Assembly (NCBI GenBank): GCA_002469975.1
Contig: DKMG01000024.1
Span: 1 to 21,899 of the forward strand
Source of the DNA: Proteobacteria bacterium UBA7420
Lineage (GTDB): Bacteria > Pseudomonadota > Gammaproteobacteria > Magnimaribacterales > D2472
Direction: 5' to 3'
DNA: 21,899 nt
In this document: positions 6,575-14,468 of the stretch, piece by piece
Numbering within the stretch: the first letter of the stretch is position 1
How the letters are laid out: each line of letters starts with the position of its first letter
Translations under genes and position numbers: made by a program
The notes under the pieces: generated by a model
Databases searched by the model: none
The model's input: only the letters and a program-made list of their open reading frames with translations
What the model was told of the DNA's origin: nothing

Positions 6575-7573
6575 TTATGTGTGAGGTTCAGAATAAAATT
6601 GACGTACCCATTTTCTGAACTTATTAATTGGACCGTCGCCATCACACAGTATGGGGTCAGATACATAGCTTTTATGATCCCAGATAGGCATGTCATCTAG
6701 GACGCCATTGGCAATACCATCAATGATTGCCATACCTAACTCATCTTCGATATTTTTTGAGACCCTCATTGACCAGCGAAGAATTGAATTTTTATTATCA
6801 ACGGGGCATGAGGCATTGATCATGATAAATTCCCCACCATCAGGCGGCAGATTGATCATCTTTAGACCAACCGTTCCAAGCCCCCAAGACTCTCTGGTAA
6901 AAGTTGTAGAAAACATTCCTTGATCTGGAACCTTATGCTCCTCTGAGACGCTGTCATTATTTGGATTCATCAAGGTTTCTGCAATTGTTTTTCTGTATAT
7001 TCCATCCTGAATCGACTCTGTTTCAGGCAAGCTTGGGGACCCATGGACTTTGGGGAAGTGAGCCTGATCCACATCGTTTTCTGCAATTTCCTGCAATACG
7101 GTATTAATGTTGTACTCGTAATAATGAATTTTCCCCCATTTCTCATCATCACCATTGAACCCCTCAATCTCAGGAACTTCCCAAGTAGGCTCTTCTTTTA
7201 GGAGGTGATGCCACGCCCAAATAAAGCCATTGATCTCAACACAGGGATAGTTAAAAATCTTGGTATCTTTTGCTTTGGGAGGAAAGTTTTTTGCATAGGG
7301 AATCTCGGCACAGGTTCCATCTGTATTCCAGCGCCATGCATGAAATGGACACTCAATAGTTTCACCATGAACGCAACCACCTTCTCCTAAGTGCGCTCCA
7401 AGATGAGGGCAGAAAGCATCTAAAACTGTAGCAACACCGGTCTCTGTTCTGAAAGCAACCACATCTTGCTCACAAAATTTTAGCGACTTCACCTCACCAA
7501 TTTTTAGCTCATGACTTCTGGTCACGCAGAACCAGCCATTAGGCATTGGAAATGGAAATTCTTGTTTTGGCAT
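6575..7573 (-). CDS. Rieske non-heme iron oxygenase, KshA / DAF-36-like
   Basis: This 332-aa protein is the oxygenase component of a Rieske system. The 2Fe-2S cluster is bound by C55, H57 (CPHLGAH), C75 and H78 (CPFHAW). The mononuclear iron site has H172 and H177 in NDVDQAHFPKVHG, and a distal acidic ligand is expected in the DDMPIWDHK region near residues 290-300. The C-terminal PIWDHKSY and LCDGDGPINKFRKW blocks resemble 3-ketosteroid 9-alpha-hydroxylase and cholesterol 7-desaturase relatives rather than aromatic dioxygenases. It would need a separate ferredoxin reductase; none is in the window. A clear Shine-Dalgarno (GGGAG) lies upstream of the ATG. It heads a two-gene minus-strand unit with tdk and is divergent from the ADC-like gene. 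The family assignment is good; the substrate is unknown. Confidence 0.9.
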   Translation of the reverse strand: MPKQEFPFPMPNGWFCVTRSHELKIGEVKSLKFCEQDVVAFRTETGVATVLDAFCPHLGAHLGEGGCVHGETIECPFHAWRWNTDGTCAEIPYAKNFPPKAKDTKIFNYPCVEINGFIWAWHHLLKEEPTWEVPEIEGFNGDDEKWGKIHYYEYNINTVLQEIAENDVDQAHFPKVHGSPSLPETESIQDGIYRKTIAETLMNPNNDSVSEEHKVPDQGMFSTTFTRESWGLGTVGLKMINLPPDGGEFIMINASCPVDNKNSILRWSMRVSKNIEDELGMAIIDGIANGVLDDMPIWDHKSYVSDPILCDGDGPINKFRKWVRQFYSEPHT

Positions 7574-7627
7574 AATGTTCTCCCGAGATTAATTCAGCTT
7601 TATTAAGTAAATATTATTTCAAGTTAG

Positions 7628-7641
7628 TAATGATTTCATTA
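7628..7641. repeat. Inverted repeat near the Rieske gene side of the divergent region
   Basis: TAATGA (7628-7633) and TCATTA (7636-7641) are perfect 6-bp arms separated by TT. The element lies about 55 bp upstream of the Rieske start, within its likely promoter zone. It could be an operator; the support is only its symmetry and position. Confidence 0.35.
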
Positions 7642-7703
7642 TTAATAACTGGAATCAACATATTTGTTCATAAAAAAGAGTATAAAAAATACGAAATATA
7701 CTA

Positions 7704-7733
7704 TTGTTAATTATATTTTATAAATTGTATGAT
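7704..7733 (+). promoter_or_regulatory. Sigma70-type promoter of the ADC-like gene
   Basis: TTGTTA (7704-7709) and TATGAT (7728-7733) form a good -35/-10 pair with an 18-bp spacer. Transcription would begin near 7740, giving a leader of about 20 nt that contains the Shine-Dalgarno AGGGGA (7748-7753) seven bases before the ATG at 7760. Confidence 0.55.
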
Positions 7734-7748
7734 TAAGAACAATTTATA
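7719..7748. promoter_or_regulatory. Perfect 10-bp inverted repeat straddling the -10 box (candidate operator)
   Basis: TATAAATTGT (7719-7728) and ACAATTTATA (7739-7748) are exact reverse complements separated by 10 bp. The centre-to-centre distance of the arms is 20 bp, about two helical turns, as for a dimeric regulator. The -10 box TATGAT overlaps the end of the left arm and the spacer, and the right arm runs into the Shine-Dalgarno. A bound protein would block RNA polymerase. If transcription starts near 7740 the left arm is not in the mRNA, so a DNA operator is more likely than an RNA hairpin. Confidence 0.55.
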
Positions 7749-7759
7749 GGGGAACAATT

Positions 7760-8527
7760 ATGTCAGAACTTCGATACGTCAAAACTCAAGAGCAACTAAT
7801 AGAGGCTGCTGAAAATAATTTAGAATTTTTTGATGCAAAAATGCATGCAATCAAAGCTTGGTATAAAACGGAACCAGGTCTAATCGAGAAATTAATACCT
7901 GCCCCTTTATCTGTTCATGCAGACCCAATGGTTCGTATTGTAATCTCCAGAGTCTTTGTTGATTTGATGGGTGGTATGGAATTCGGTGCTGCGACATTCG
8001 GAGTTAATTGCATGTATCAAGGCAAAGAAGGCATCTATGAAATCACCATGCCTATGGAGGGTGAAGGTGTTGTTGTTGGCGGTAGGGAAACTTACGGAGA
8101 GCCTAAGAAAATTGCAGACGTCACCGCTTCAAAGGATGGCGATGATTGTTTGGCTACAGTTACCCGACATGGAATCACGTATCTTGAACTAAAGGGTAAA
8201 ACCACTGAATCACTGGAAACTTCTGATTTTACAGATGATGTATATTGCTTCAAAGTTTTTCCATCTTGCGAGCAAAACAAGCCTGTAGATCAGAACCCGC
8301 TGCTAGTTAGAATTAATATGCATAGAACTCAAACAGTCCACACTAAGCTCGATGGTGAAATTATTTTGAGAGAGTCTCCAATGGATCCCGTGATTGATCT
8401 TCCTGTGAAGGAGATGGTTTCTCTAGTTTGGGAAGAGGGCGGCTCATCATCTAATGCTTCCGTTGTGGAAGAGGTTGATGCCATGTCTTATGTGCCATTC
8501 ATGCATTCTCGCTACGACTCTGTATAA
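7760..8527 (+). CDS. Acetoacetate decarboxylase (ADC)-family enzyme
   Basis: This 255-aa protein matches the ADC fold. The block GGRETYGEPKKIAD (about 107-120) aligns with the ADC segment that carries the Schiff-base lysine; K116 and K117 correspond to the Lys-Lys pair of clostridial ADC. R109 and E110 of the active site are also present. True ADC converts acetoacetate to acetone and CO2, but many relatives keep the lysine and act as aldolase/dehydratase or on other keto acids. The setting next to an SDR and a P450 argues for a beta-keto acid or related carbonyl intermediate in a degradation pathway. The Shine-Dalgarno AGGGGA at 7748-7753 supports this ATG. It is the first gene of the plus-strand run to about 10930, under a promoter with an overlapping inverted repeat. 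The family is firm; the reaction is not known. Confidence 0.85.
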   Translation: MSELRYVKTQEQLIEAAENNLEFFDAKMHAIKAWYKTEPGLIEKLIPAPLSVHADPMVRIVISRVFVDLMGGMEFGAATFGVNCMYQGKEGIYEITMPMEGEGVVVGGRETYGEPKKIADVTASKDGDDCLATVTRHGITYLELKGKTTESLETSDFTDDVYCFKVFPSCEQNKPVDQNPLLVRINMHRTQTVHTKLDGEIILRESPMDPVIDLPVKEMVSLVWEEGGSSSNASVVEEVDAMSYVPFMHSRYDSV

Positions 8528-8546
8528 CTCTTAAAGGGACTAACGC

Positions 8547-9425
8547 ATGGAAAATTTTACAGGTAAATTAGCTGTTGTTACTGGTGCAGCTTCTGGTGTG
8601 GGCCTTGCCATTAGCACAGCTTTAGCAAAAGAAGGTGCAAAAGTTATTCTCACTGACATTGAGGCTAGCAGCCTTGAGGCTGCGGCCAAAGCATTAACAG
8701 ATGAATCACTTGATGTATATTTCAAAGTTGCAGATGTATCAAGCCCTGATTCCATGATGGAATTAGCTGACTGGTGCGCATCTGAGCACGGTCCCGTTCA
8801 CCTCTTATTTAATAATGCTGGTGTAGCTCCTGCAGAGCTTCTGCCTATCTGGGAAACCAAGCCCAATGATTGGCAGTGGGCATATAGTGTTAATGTGATG
8901 GGCGTATTGCATGGCATCCAGGCTTTTGTTCCAGGCATGCTTGCTCACGGACAAGCAAGCAGAGTGATCAATACCTGCTCAGGAAATGGAGCTTTTATTA
9001 ACCTGCCTTCTACACCTATATACACTTCATCAAAAGCTTCTGTTTCTAGCATTACTGAAGTCTTAAAACTCCAGCTTGAGCAGGCTGAGTCAAGTGTTGA
9101 GGTTTCAATTCTATTTCCAGGACCTCATACAGTAAGGACCAAGTTATTTTCAGCCGAGAGAAATAGGCCAGAAGAGCTAGCGCGAGATCCAAACGCACCA
9201 GTGCATCCAATTTCATCTGTAGAAGATATGCTAGAAATGATGAGCTCCATGGGCATTGAGATGGAAACCACTGAGCCTGAAGAGGTTGCTTCATTTTGCT
9301 TGGGCGAGATTAAGAAAGGGAATTACTGGATCAACCCTGAGAATGAAAAGAGCGAGCAAGCTTTCAAAGATAGAGTTGACTCTATTTTAAGTAGAAGTGA
9401 TTTACCGAATCCCAACATTTTTTAA
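8547..9425 (+). CDS. Short-chain dehydrogenase/reductase (SDR)
   Basis: This 292-aa classical SDR has the cofactor loop TGAASGVG at 12-19, NNAG at 89-92 and the catalytic triad S145, Y159 and K163 (YTSSK). Asp37 at the end of the second strand (ILTDIE) favours NAD(H) over NADP(H). A long C-terminal part (about 200-292) is larger than the 250-aa norm and may shape the substrate pocket. It would interconvert an alcohol and a ketone. It starts 19 bp after the ADC-like gene with an AAGGGA Shine-Dalgarno and very likely shares its mRNA. In this context a hydroxyl introduced by the P450 or Rieske enzyme could be its substrate, which is inference. Confidence 0.92.
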   Translation: MENFTGKLAVVTGAASGVGLAISTALAKEGAKVILTDIEASSLEAAAKALTDESLDVYFKVADVSSPDSMMELADWCASEHGPVHLLFNNAGVAPAELLPIWETKPNDWQWAYSVNVMGVLHGIQAFVPGMLAHGQASRVINTCSGNGAFINLPSTPIYTSSKASVSSITEVLKLQLEQAESSVEVSILFPGPHTVRTKLFSAERNRPEELARDPNAPVHPISSVEDMLEMMSSMGIEMETTEPEEVASFCLGEIKKGNYWINPENEKSEQAFKDRVDSILSRSDLPNPNIF

Positions 9426-9439
9426 TTAACACACATACT

Positions 9440-10675
9440 ATGGCAGATCACTCTAGCATCAGCGTCGATCATTTCTTTGATCCTTCATCCAAAGATTTTA
9501 TTCATAACCCTGTTCCCACTTTAGAAAAACTTAGTGCAGAATTTCCAATTGCAAGATTTGAATCATGGCAATCATGGCTTGTAACAGGACATCAAAATAT
9601 TATTTCTTGCTTGCTAGATACTCGGCTCTCTACAGACTTTAATTTATGGGAGTATGCTCCCGCTAAAAAAGCACCTGAAGATATGGATGCCTTTGAAAGA
9701 TTGATGAACAATAATCTATTCTTTCTAGATAGAAAAAATCATCTACGTTTAAGAAAATTAGCATTGCCTGCTTTTTCTCCCCGCATCATGGAGCAGATGA
9801 AAGACAGGTTTAAAGTTTTAGTCAAAGAGAGATTTGATGAGATTGGTGCCCCTAAATCCTTTAATTTTGCGGCTGAGATTGCTGAAATTGTTCCCACTCA
9901 AGCTATAGCTAGCCTTGTAGGAATCCCCAGAGAAAAATTTCCTATCTTTGATTCACTTGCATATGGAGTAGTGCGGGGAATTAATCCCATGTTATCCCCA
10001 GAAGAAAGACAGGAAGCCATTAAAGGTGTTCCGGAAGGATTAGATCTTTTGAATGAGCTCATTGATGAAAGAAGAGCGAACCCTGGCGATGATTTTTTAT
10101 CAACTTTGATTTTGGCAGAGGATGAGGGATCTAAGTTATCAAACCTAGAGATGTGCGCCCTTGTAGGAGCTGTCCTGGGAGCTGGCTCAGATACAGCTGT
10201 TGATTTGCACAGCTATCTAATTAAAAATTTACTTCAGCATCCCGCGCAACATGAAGCATTAATGGCAGATAGCAATCTTGTTCAAGGTGCTATTTCAGAA
10301 ACCCTGAGATACGAATCTTCAGGTAAAACAGGCTTGGCAAGGTATGCCGCAGAAGATATAGAGATACAAGGTCATCAAGTGAAGAAAGGGCAGATGGTTC
10401 AGTTAATAACAAGTACAGCTGGCATGGATCCACTTATTTACAATGACCCAGAAAAGTTTGATATTCAACGCGATCATGACAAGAGCATTTCTTTTGGGCA
10501 GGGCCCTCACTATTGCATTGGAGTGACTCTGGTTCGCTCGCAAACAGAGGTCATGCTTCAAGAACTTTTCAAACGCTTTCCACACCTAACTCTGGGCAAT
10601 GAAATTGTTTATGACTATCAGCATCACAATGCTAGAAGGATGGATGTGATGATGGTTAATACTAATATTAATTAA
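9440..10675 (+). CDS. Cytochrome P450 (soluble bacterial class)
   Basis: This 411-aa protein has all P450 landmarks. The I-helix oxygen-activation motif GAGSDT is at about 247-252, ETLR of the K-helix (E287, R290) is present, and the heme loop FGQGPHYCIG (352-361) has C359 as thiolate ligand. The length and lack of a membrane anchor fit bacterial CYPs that take electrons from a ferredoxin and reductase; neither is encoded here. The usual second Thr after Asp-Thr is Ala253, which is not rare. It starts 14 bp after the SDR without a recognisable Shine-Dalgarno, so it probably relies on coupling or a weak site. It would hydroxylate a hydrophobic substrate, plausibly the compound taken up by the downstream receptor; the CYP family cannot be named from sequence alone. 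Confidence 0.95.
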   Translation: MADHSSISVDHFFDPSSKDFIHNPVPTLEKLSAEFPIARFESWQSWLVTGHQNIISCLLDTRLSTDFNLWEYAPAKKAPEDMDAFERLMNNNLFFLDRKNHLRLRKLALPAFSPRIMEQMKDRFKVLVKERFDEIGAPKSFNFAAEIAEIVPTQAIASLVGIPREKFPIFDSLAYGVVRGINPMLSPEERQEAIKGVPEGLDLLNELIDERRANPGDDFLSTLILAEDEGSKLSNLEMCALVGAVLGAGSDTAVDLHSYLIKNLLQHPAQHEALMADSNLVQGAISETLRYESSGKTGLARYAAEDIEIQGHQVKKGQMVQLITSTAGMDPLIYNDPEKFDIQRDHDKSISFGQGPHYCIGVTLVRSQTEVMLQELFKRFPHLTLGNEIVYDYQHHNARRMDVMMVNTNIN

Positions 10676-10693
10676 GCTTTTTGCATTAGCGCT

Positions 10694-10930
10694 ATGAGAG
10701 TTTTCGAAGAGCGAGGAATTACGCACCTCGACCTACATGGAATCAGACATCAAGAGGTTTCATCTGAAGTGTTAAATTTTACCTATCAATACCAAGATCT
10801 TCTTCCGCTGATTATCATTTGTGGAAATAGTAATAAAATGATTGAAGTTGCATCTTCATGCCTTGAAAGTGCGAAGATTCAATTTTCATCTCCTCGTTTT
10901 GGACTGCTCCGGATCGAGAAGATCAGTTAA
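10694..10930 (+). CDS. Small stand-alone Smr-like protein (78 aa)
   Basis: LDLHG at about residues 12-16 is the hallmark of Smr domains (as in MutS2 C-termini and YdaL/SmrB-type proteins). It is followed by a helix, a strand with LIIICGNSNKM (about 38-48) where canonical Smr has a GxG loop, a second helix, and a last strand FGLLRIEKI. Smr domains are often nucleic-acid endonucleases. The whole protein is barely one domain, and the GxG loop is altered, so activity is uncertain. It lies 18 bp after the P450, apparently in the same transcript. There is no Shine-Dalgarno, but ATTAGCGCT directly before the ATG resembles the sequence before ald. Why such a protein sits in a catabolic run is unclear. 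Confidence 0.65.
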   Translation: MRVFEERGITHLDLHGIRHQEVSSEVLNFTYQYQDLLPLIIICGNSNKMIEVASSCLESAKIQFSSPRFGLLRIEKIS

Positions 10931-10993
10931 TCCTTTGCTTTGCAAGCTCAGCAAATATTAATATCATCTGAAAGGTGCAAAAGACTAACTTAT

Positions 10994-11034
10994 TTGCAAT
11001 AATTACGTGTCTTATCTAATTTTTTATAGGGGAA
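10994..11034 (+). promoter_or_regulatory. Possible promoter and Shine-Dalgarno of the TonB-dependent receptor
   Basis: TTGCAA (10994-10999) and TAATTT (11017-11022) are spaced 17 bp and could be -35 and -10 boxes. The Shine-Dalgarno AGGGGA (11028-11033) lies five bases before the ATG. The 12 bases TTTATAGGGGAA (11023-11034) are identical to 7743-7754 before the ADC-like gene. Also in this 108-bp gap, TGCAAA and TTTGCA form a 6-bp dyad with an 11-bp spacer. Confidence 0.35.
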
Positions 11035-11038
11035 TATA

Positions 11039-13222
11039 ATGAGTAAATTTAAAATAGTTTTTTTAGCAATACCGCTAACCTTTCTTTTCAATCTAAATCT
11101 TAATGCGCAGTCTGCTGGCATGCTTGAAGAAGTAGTGGTCACAGCTCAAAAGAAAGAAGAAAATCTCCAGGATGCTCCAATTGCAATCACAGCAATCACA
11201 GAATCTACTATAGATGATCTAGACATAGCCAATGTTGTTGATCTTGCTGGAATGGCTCCAAATGTTCATATTATTAATACACCATCAAACAATACCGCTG
11301 CAACCATTGCAATGAGAGGTGGCACCACTATCAATCCTGCGATCACATGGGAACCGACTGTTGGAATGTATTTGGATGGGGTTTATCTTGGGAAAGGCCA
11401 GGGCGCCATTTTTGATGTCGTTGACCTAGAAAGAGTTGAAATCTTGCGTGGCCCTCAGGGTACTTTATATGGCAGAAACACTCTTGGGGGAGCAATCAAC
11501 CTCATAAGCAAAAAACCATCAGGAGCTGGAAGTTCAGCCAAGGTAACTATTGGTAACTACGGCCTAACACAGAGTCAGTTCATCGCCGATTACGAAATTG
11601 GAGAAAATATTTTTACCAAAGTAGTGATCAATAACAAAAAAAGAGGAGGTTATGTTAATAATGCCGACTCACCTTACCAAGCGGCCCAAGGTGTCGTTCC
11701 CAATACCACATATCACACTGAGCTTGATACGATTGATTCCAAAGGTTTTAAATTCACATTAGCTTATGAGGGTGATAAAACTAGTGTCAACCTTTCTCTT
11801 GATAGAACAGATCAAGACAATATTCCTCCTTTTGCTCAACTAACCAATACCATTCCAGGTTGGAGTGATGCTTTCGGAGTAGGCGCTTCAGCATTAACTG
11901 GCGGCCTGAAGTTGTGGCCAATTGAAATGTTTACAAACTCTAGTAGGCAGGGTGTGGCCCACATCAACTCACCAACTTACGAGACTTCAGTGGTCGAGGG
12001 TACAAGCCTTACTATTGCTCGTGAGATGAGCCTTGGAACATTAAAGGCAATATGGTCAAAAAGGAAAACTGATTGGGACGATCGCCTTGATCTAGACGGC
12101 GGACCATTTCCAATAGCAGATACAGAAAGACATACAAATTATAGTGCTGAGACCCTTGAAGTTCAGCTATCAGGATCTACAGACAAGATGGAGTATGTCA
12201 TTGGGTATTACGCACTTAAGGATGATGCTTTTACAGCTAACCCGCAATCTTTCTTTGGTGGCGGACAGGTATTCGCTCAAAATTACTCAGGCAGTGGAGA
12301 CTCAACAGCATTTTTTGGTCAGGTTACTTTTGCAGTTGCGGAAAACTGGGATGTAACTCTTGGCGCACGCTCAACTGAAGAGGATAAAGTTGGATTTAAA
12401 GAGTATGTAGGTATTATTTCAGCTTCAGGTGAAGGAAGTTTTGATGATACTACTGGCACTTTTATTGTTTCTCATGATTACAGTGATAATACAAACCTAT
12501 ACTTTAAAGTTGCAGATGGCTTTAAAGCTGGTGGCTTTAACGCAGAGAGCTCAAACCCTTTTGATGCAGCCACACCTTATGCTCCTGAAACTATCTCATC
12601 TACCGAGTTCGGGCTAAAGGGAAAATATTTTGATAATCGAATGATGCTGAATATTGCTTATTTTGATAACGAGCACGAAGATATGCAGATATCTTATTTC
12701 ACTGCTAATGCTGCAGCTGCATCAGAGGTGATCAATAACTCTGCTGATATTTCTGGTCTCGAGATTGAAACCACCACTCTTATCAACGACTCAACTAGAC
12801 TCATGATTAACCTTGGTACTCTTGATTCTGCTTTCACAGGAGATAAGTCTGCTAGCGATGGCTACAAGCTTGAGCAAGTTCCTTACTCACCAAAAACCAC
12901 TCTTTATGTCTCACTAGAAAAGGATTATGGTAACTATAGAATGCGCTTGGATCATAGTAGAATTGGAGAACACGCAACTTTTCCATACAGTTCTCAAGAT
13001 CCTAGGGCCGATTTAACTACTTTGGCTTCTAGAGGAACCACTGACTTTAGATTGCTAACTGAGCCAATGGAAAACCTTCAGTTAAATTTCTGGATTAAAA
13101 ACCTTACTGATGAAGGTCACAGAATGAGCTCAATTCCTTTTGGTCCTGGTTTTGGACAGCTAACCCTGTCTTACTTTAGCGCACCAAGAACCATTGGAAT
13201 GGATTTGCATTATAAGTTCTAG
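11039..13222 (+). CDS. TonB-dependent outer-membrane receptor
   Basis: This 727-aa protein starts with a signal peptide (basic N-terminus, hydrophobic core to about residue 21, likely cleavage near NAQ|SAG). A TonB-box region EEVVVTAQKKEENLQDAP (about 30-47) comes next, then a plug domain with LERVEILRGPQGTLYGRN and GGAINLISKKP. A long aromatic-rich beta-barrel follows, ending in a C-terminal Phe (HYKF), the outer-membrane insertion signal. The length is normal. The plug features and the FKVADGFKAGGFN-type barrel motif are typical of the large iron-complex/carbohydrate/hydrophobic-compound receptor group common in marine and sphingomonad bacteria, so the ligand need not be iron. It has its own possible promoter and a strong intrinsic terminator. 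It follows the P450 run on the same strand; import of that pathway's substrate is the simplest reading but is inferred. Confidence 0.95.
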   Translation: MSKFKIVFLAIPLTFLFNLNLNAQSAGMLEEVVVTAQKKEENLQDAPIAITAITESTIDDLDIANVVDLAGMAPNVHIINTPSNNTAATIAMRGGTTINPAITWEPTVGMYLDGVYLGKGQGAIFDVVDLERVEILRGPQGTLYGRNTLGGAINLISKKPSGAGSSAKVTIGNYGLTQSQFIADYEIGENIFTKVVINNKKRGGYVNNADSPYQAAQGVVPNTTYHTELDTIDSKGFKFTLAYEGDKTSVNLSLDRTDQDNIPPFAQLTNTIPGWSDAFGVGASALTGGLKLWPIEMFTNSSRQGVAHINSPTYETSVVEGTSLTIAREMSLGTLKAIWSKRKTDWDDRLDLDGGPFPIADTERHTNYSAETLEVQLSGSTDKMEYVIGYYALKDDAFTANPQSFFGGGQVFAQNYSGSGDSTAFFGQVTFAVAENWDVTLGARSTEEDKVGFKEYVGIISASGEGSFDDTTGTFIVSHDYSDNTNLYFKVADGFKAGGFNAESSNPFDAATPYAPETISSTEFGLKGKYFDNRMMLNIAYFDNEHEDMQISYFTANAAAASEVINNSADISGLEIETTTLINDSTRLMINLGTLDSAFTGDKSASDGYKLEQVPYSPKTTLYVSLEKDYGNYRMRLDHSRIGEHATFPYSSQDPRADLTTLASRGTTDFRLLTEPMENLQLNFWIKNLTDEGHRMSSIPFGPGFGQLTLSYFSAPRTIGMDLHYKF

Positions 13223-13239
13223 TAATAGAATATAATTAA

Positions 13240-13268
13240 AGCCTTGGTATTTACTAAGGCTTTTTTTT
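13240..13268 (+). terminator. Intrinsic terminator after the TonB-dependent receptor
   Basis: A 9-bp stem (AGCCTTGGT with ACTAAGGCT, one G-U pair) encloses a 4-base loop at 13240-13261, and a run of eight T begins at 13261. It lies 18 bp after the receptor stop and separates it from the acyl-CoA dehydrogenase gene. It is the only textbook terminator seen in the window. Confidence 0.9.
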
Positions 13269-13299
13269 GCCTAAGTTATAGAAAAAACGAGAAAAAATT

Positions 13300-14466
13300 A
13301 TGGAGCAAAACTGGGAAGATATATTGCAGCTCGATGCTCAGCTGACTGAGGAGGAGCGGATGATTCGCGATAATGTGCGTGATTATGCTCAAAAAGCTCT
13401 GATGCCTCGAATATTAGAAGCGAATAGGCATGAAATCTTTGATCCTAAGATATATAAAGAGATGGGTGACCTAGGTATTTTAGGAGCAACTATTAAGGGC
13501 TATGGTTGTGCTGGCGTAGGGTATGTATCTTACGGTTTAATTACCAGAGAGATAGAAAGGGTTGATTCCAGTTACCGCTCAGCATTCAGCGTGCAATCTT
13601 CTTTGGCGATGTATGCAATTTATAAATTTGGCTCAGAAGCTCAAAAAGAGGAACTATTACCCCAGATGGCTGCGGGAAATCTTATTGGTTGCTTTGGTCT
13701 AACCGAGCCAGATGCCGGGTCTGATCCAAGCAGTATGCTATCGAAGGCTAAGAGGGTCGATGGCGGCTATAAACTCAGCGGCTCCAAAACATGGATTACC
13801 AATGCCCCCGTAGCAGATGTATTTGTGATCTGGGCAAAAGATGAGCAGGGTGTTCTAAGAGGTTTTGTTGCTAAAAAAGATTTTGCTGGCTTAGAAACTA
13901 AAGTACTAGAAGGAAAATTTGCACTAAGAGCCTCAATTACAGGCCAAATTTTTATGTCAGATGTGTTCATACCCGATGAATATGTGTTGCCTTTAGCTCA
14001 AAGTTTTCGAGGCCCATTTTCTTGTCTCAACATAGCTCGATATGGTATTGCATGGGGTTCACTGGGTGCTGCGGAGTTTTGCTGGCATGCTGCGAGGCAG
14101 TACACCATGGATAGAATGCAATTTGGCTCTCCTTTGGCGGCCAAGCAACTAGTTCAAAAGAAACTGGCAGACATGCAAACAGAAATCACTTTAGGGCTGC
14201 AAGCTGCTTTGCGTGTTGGCCGCTTGATTGATGAGAAGAAAATGATCCCAGAAATGATTTCCCTGATCAAACGTAATAACTGTGGCAAAGCTCTTGATGT
14301 AGCTAGAATGGCACGTGATATGCATGGTGGAAATGGTGTGATCGACGAGTACCATGTAGTGCGCCATTCCATGAATTTAGAGGCAGTTAATACTTATGAA
14401 GGCACTCATGATATCCATGCCTTGATCCTGGGCAATCTTCAGACTAACCTTCCTGCTTTTGAATAA
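13300..14466 (+). CDS. gcdH: Glutaryl-CoA dehydrogenase-type acyl-CoA dehydrogenase
   Basis: This 388-aa FAD enzyme has the full acyl-CoA dehydrogenase layout: an N-terminal helical domain, a central beta domain with FGLTEPDAGSDPSS and KTWITNAP, and a C-terminal helical domain. The catalytic base is E367 in NTYEGTHDIH. LTEEERMIRD, REIERVDSSYRS, DVFIPDEYVLP and RYGIAWG are characteristic of glutaryl-CoA dehydrogenases, which oxidise and decarboxylate glutaryl-CoA to crotonyl-CoA (lysine, tryptophan and dicarboxylate catabolism). The start at ATG 13300 fits the family N-terminus. The upstream terminator gives it its own transcription start; TTATAG near 13275 could be a -10 box. The usual neighbours (LysR regulator, CoA transferase) are absent. 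It could also take C5-dicarboxyl-CoA fragments from ring degradation, which is inference. Confidence 0.92.
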   Translation: MEQNWEDILQLDAQLTEEERMIRDNVRDYAQKALMPRILEANRHEIFDPKIYKEMGDLGILGATIKGYGCAGVGYVSYGLITREIERVDSSYRSAFSVQSSLAMYAIYKFGSEAQKEELLPQMAAGNLIGCFGLTEPDAGSDPSSMLSKAKRVDGGYKLSGSKTWITNAPVADVFVIWAKDEQGVLRGFVAKKDFAGLETKVLEGKFALRASITGQIFMSDVFIPDEYVLPLAQSFRGPFSCLNIARYGIAWGSLGAAEFCWHAARQYTMDRMQFGSPLAAKQLVQKKLADMQTEITLGLQAALRVGRLIDEKKMIPEMISLIKRNNCGKALDVARMARDMHGGNGVIDEYHVVRHSMNLEAVNTYEGTHDIHALILGNLQTNLPAFE

Positions 14467-14468
14467 CC

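Noticed and set aside
7719..7748. RNA hairpin or riboswitch before the ADC-like gene
   Set aside because: The likely transcription start near 7740 leaves the left arm untranscribed; a DNA operator is the better reading unless a start further upstream is shown.
12144..12617. Plus-strand open frames in another frame of the receptor gene
   Set aside because: They are low-complexity shadow frames within a well-supported TonB-dependent receptor.
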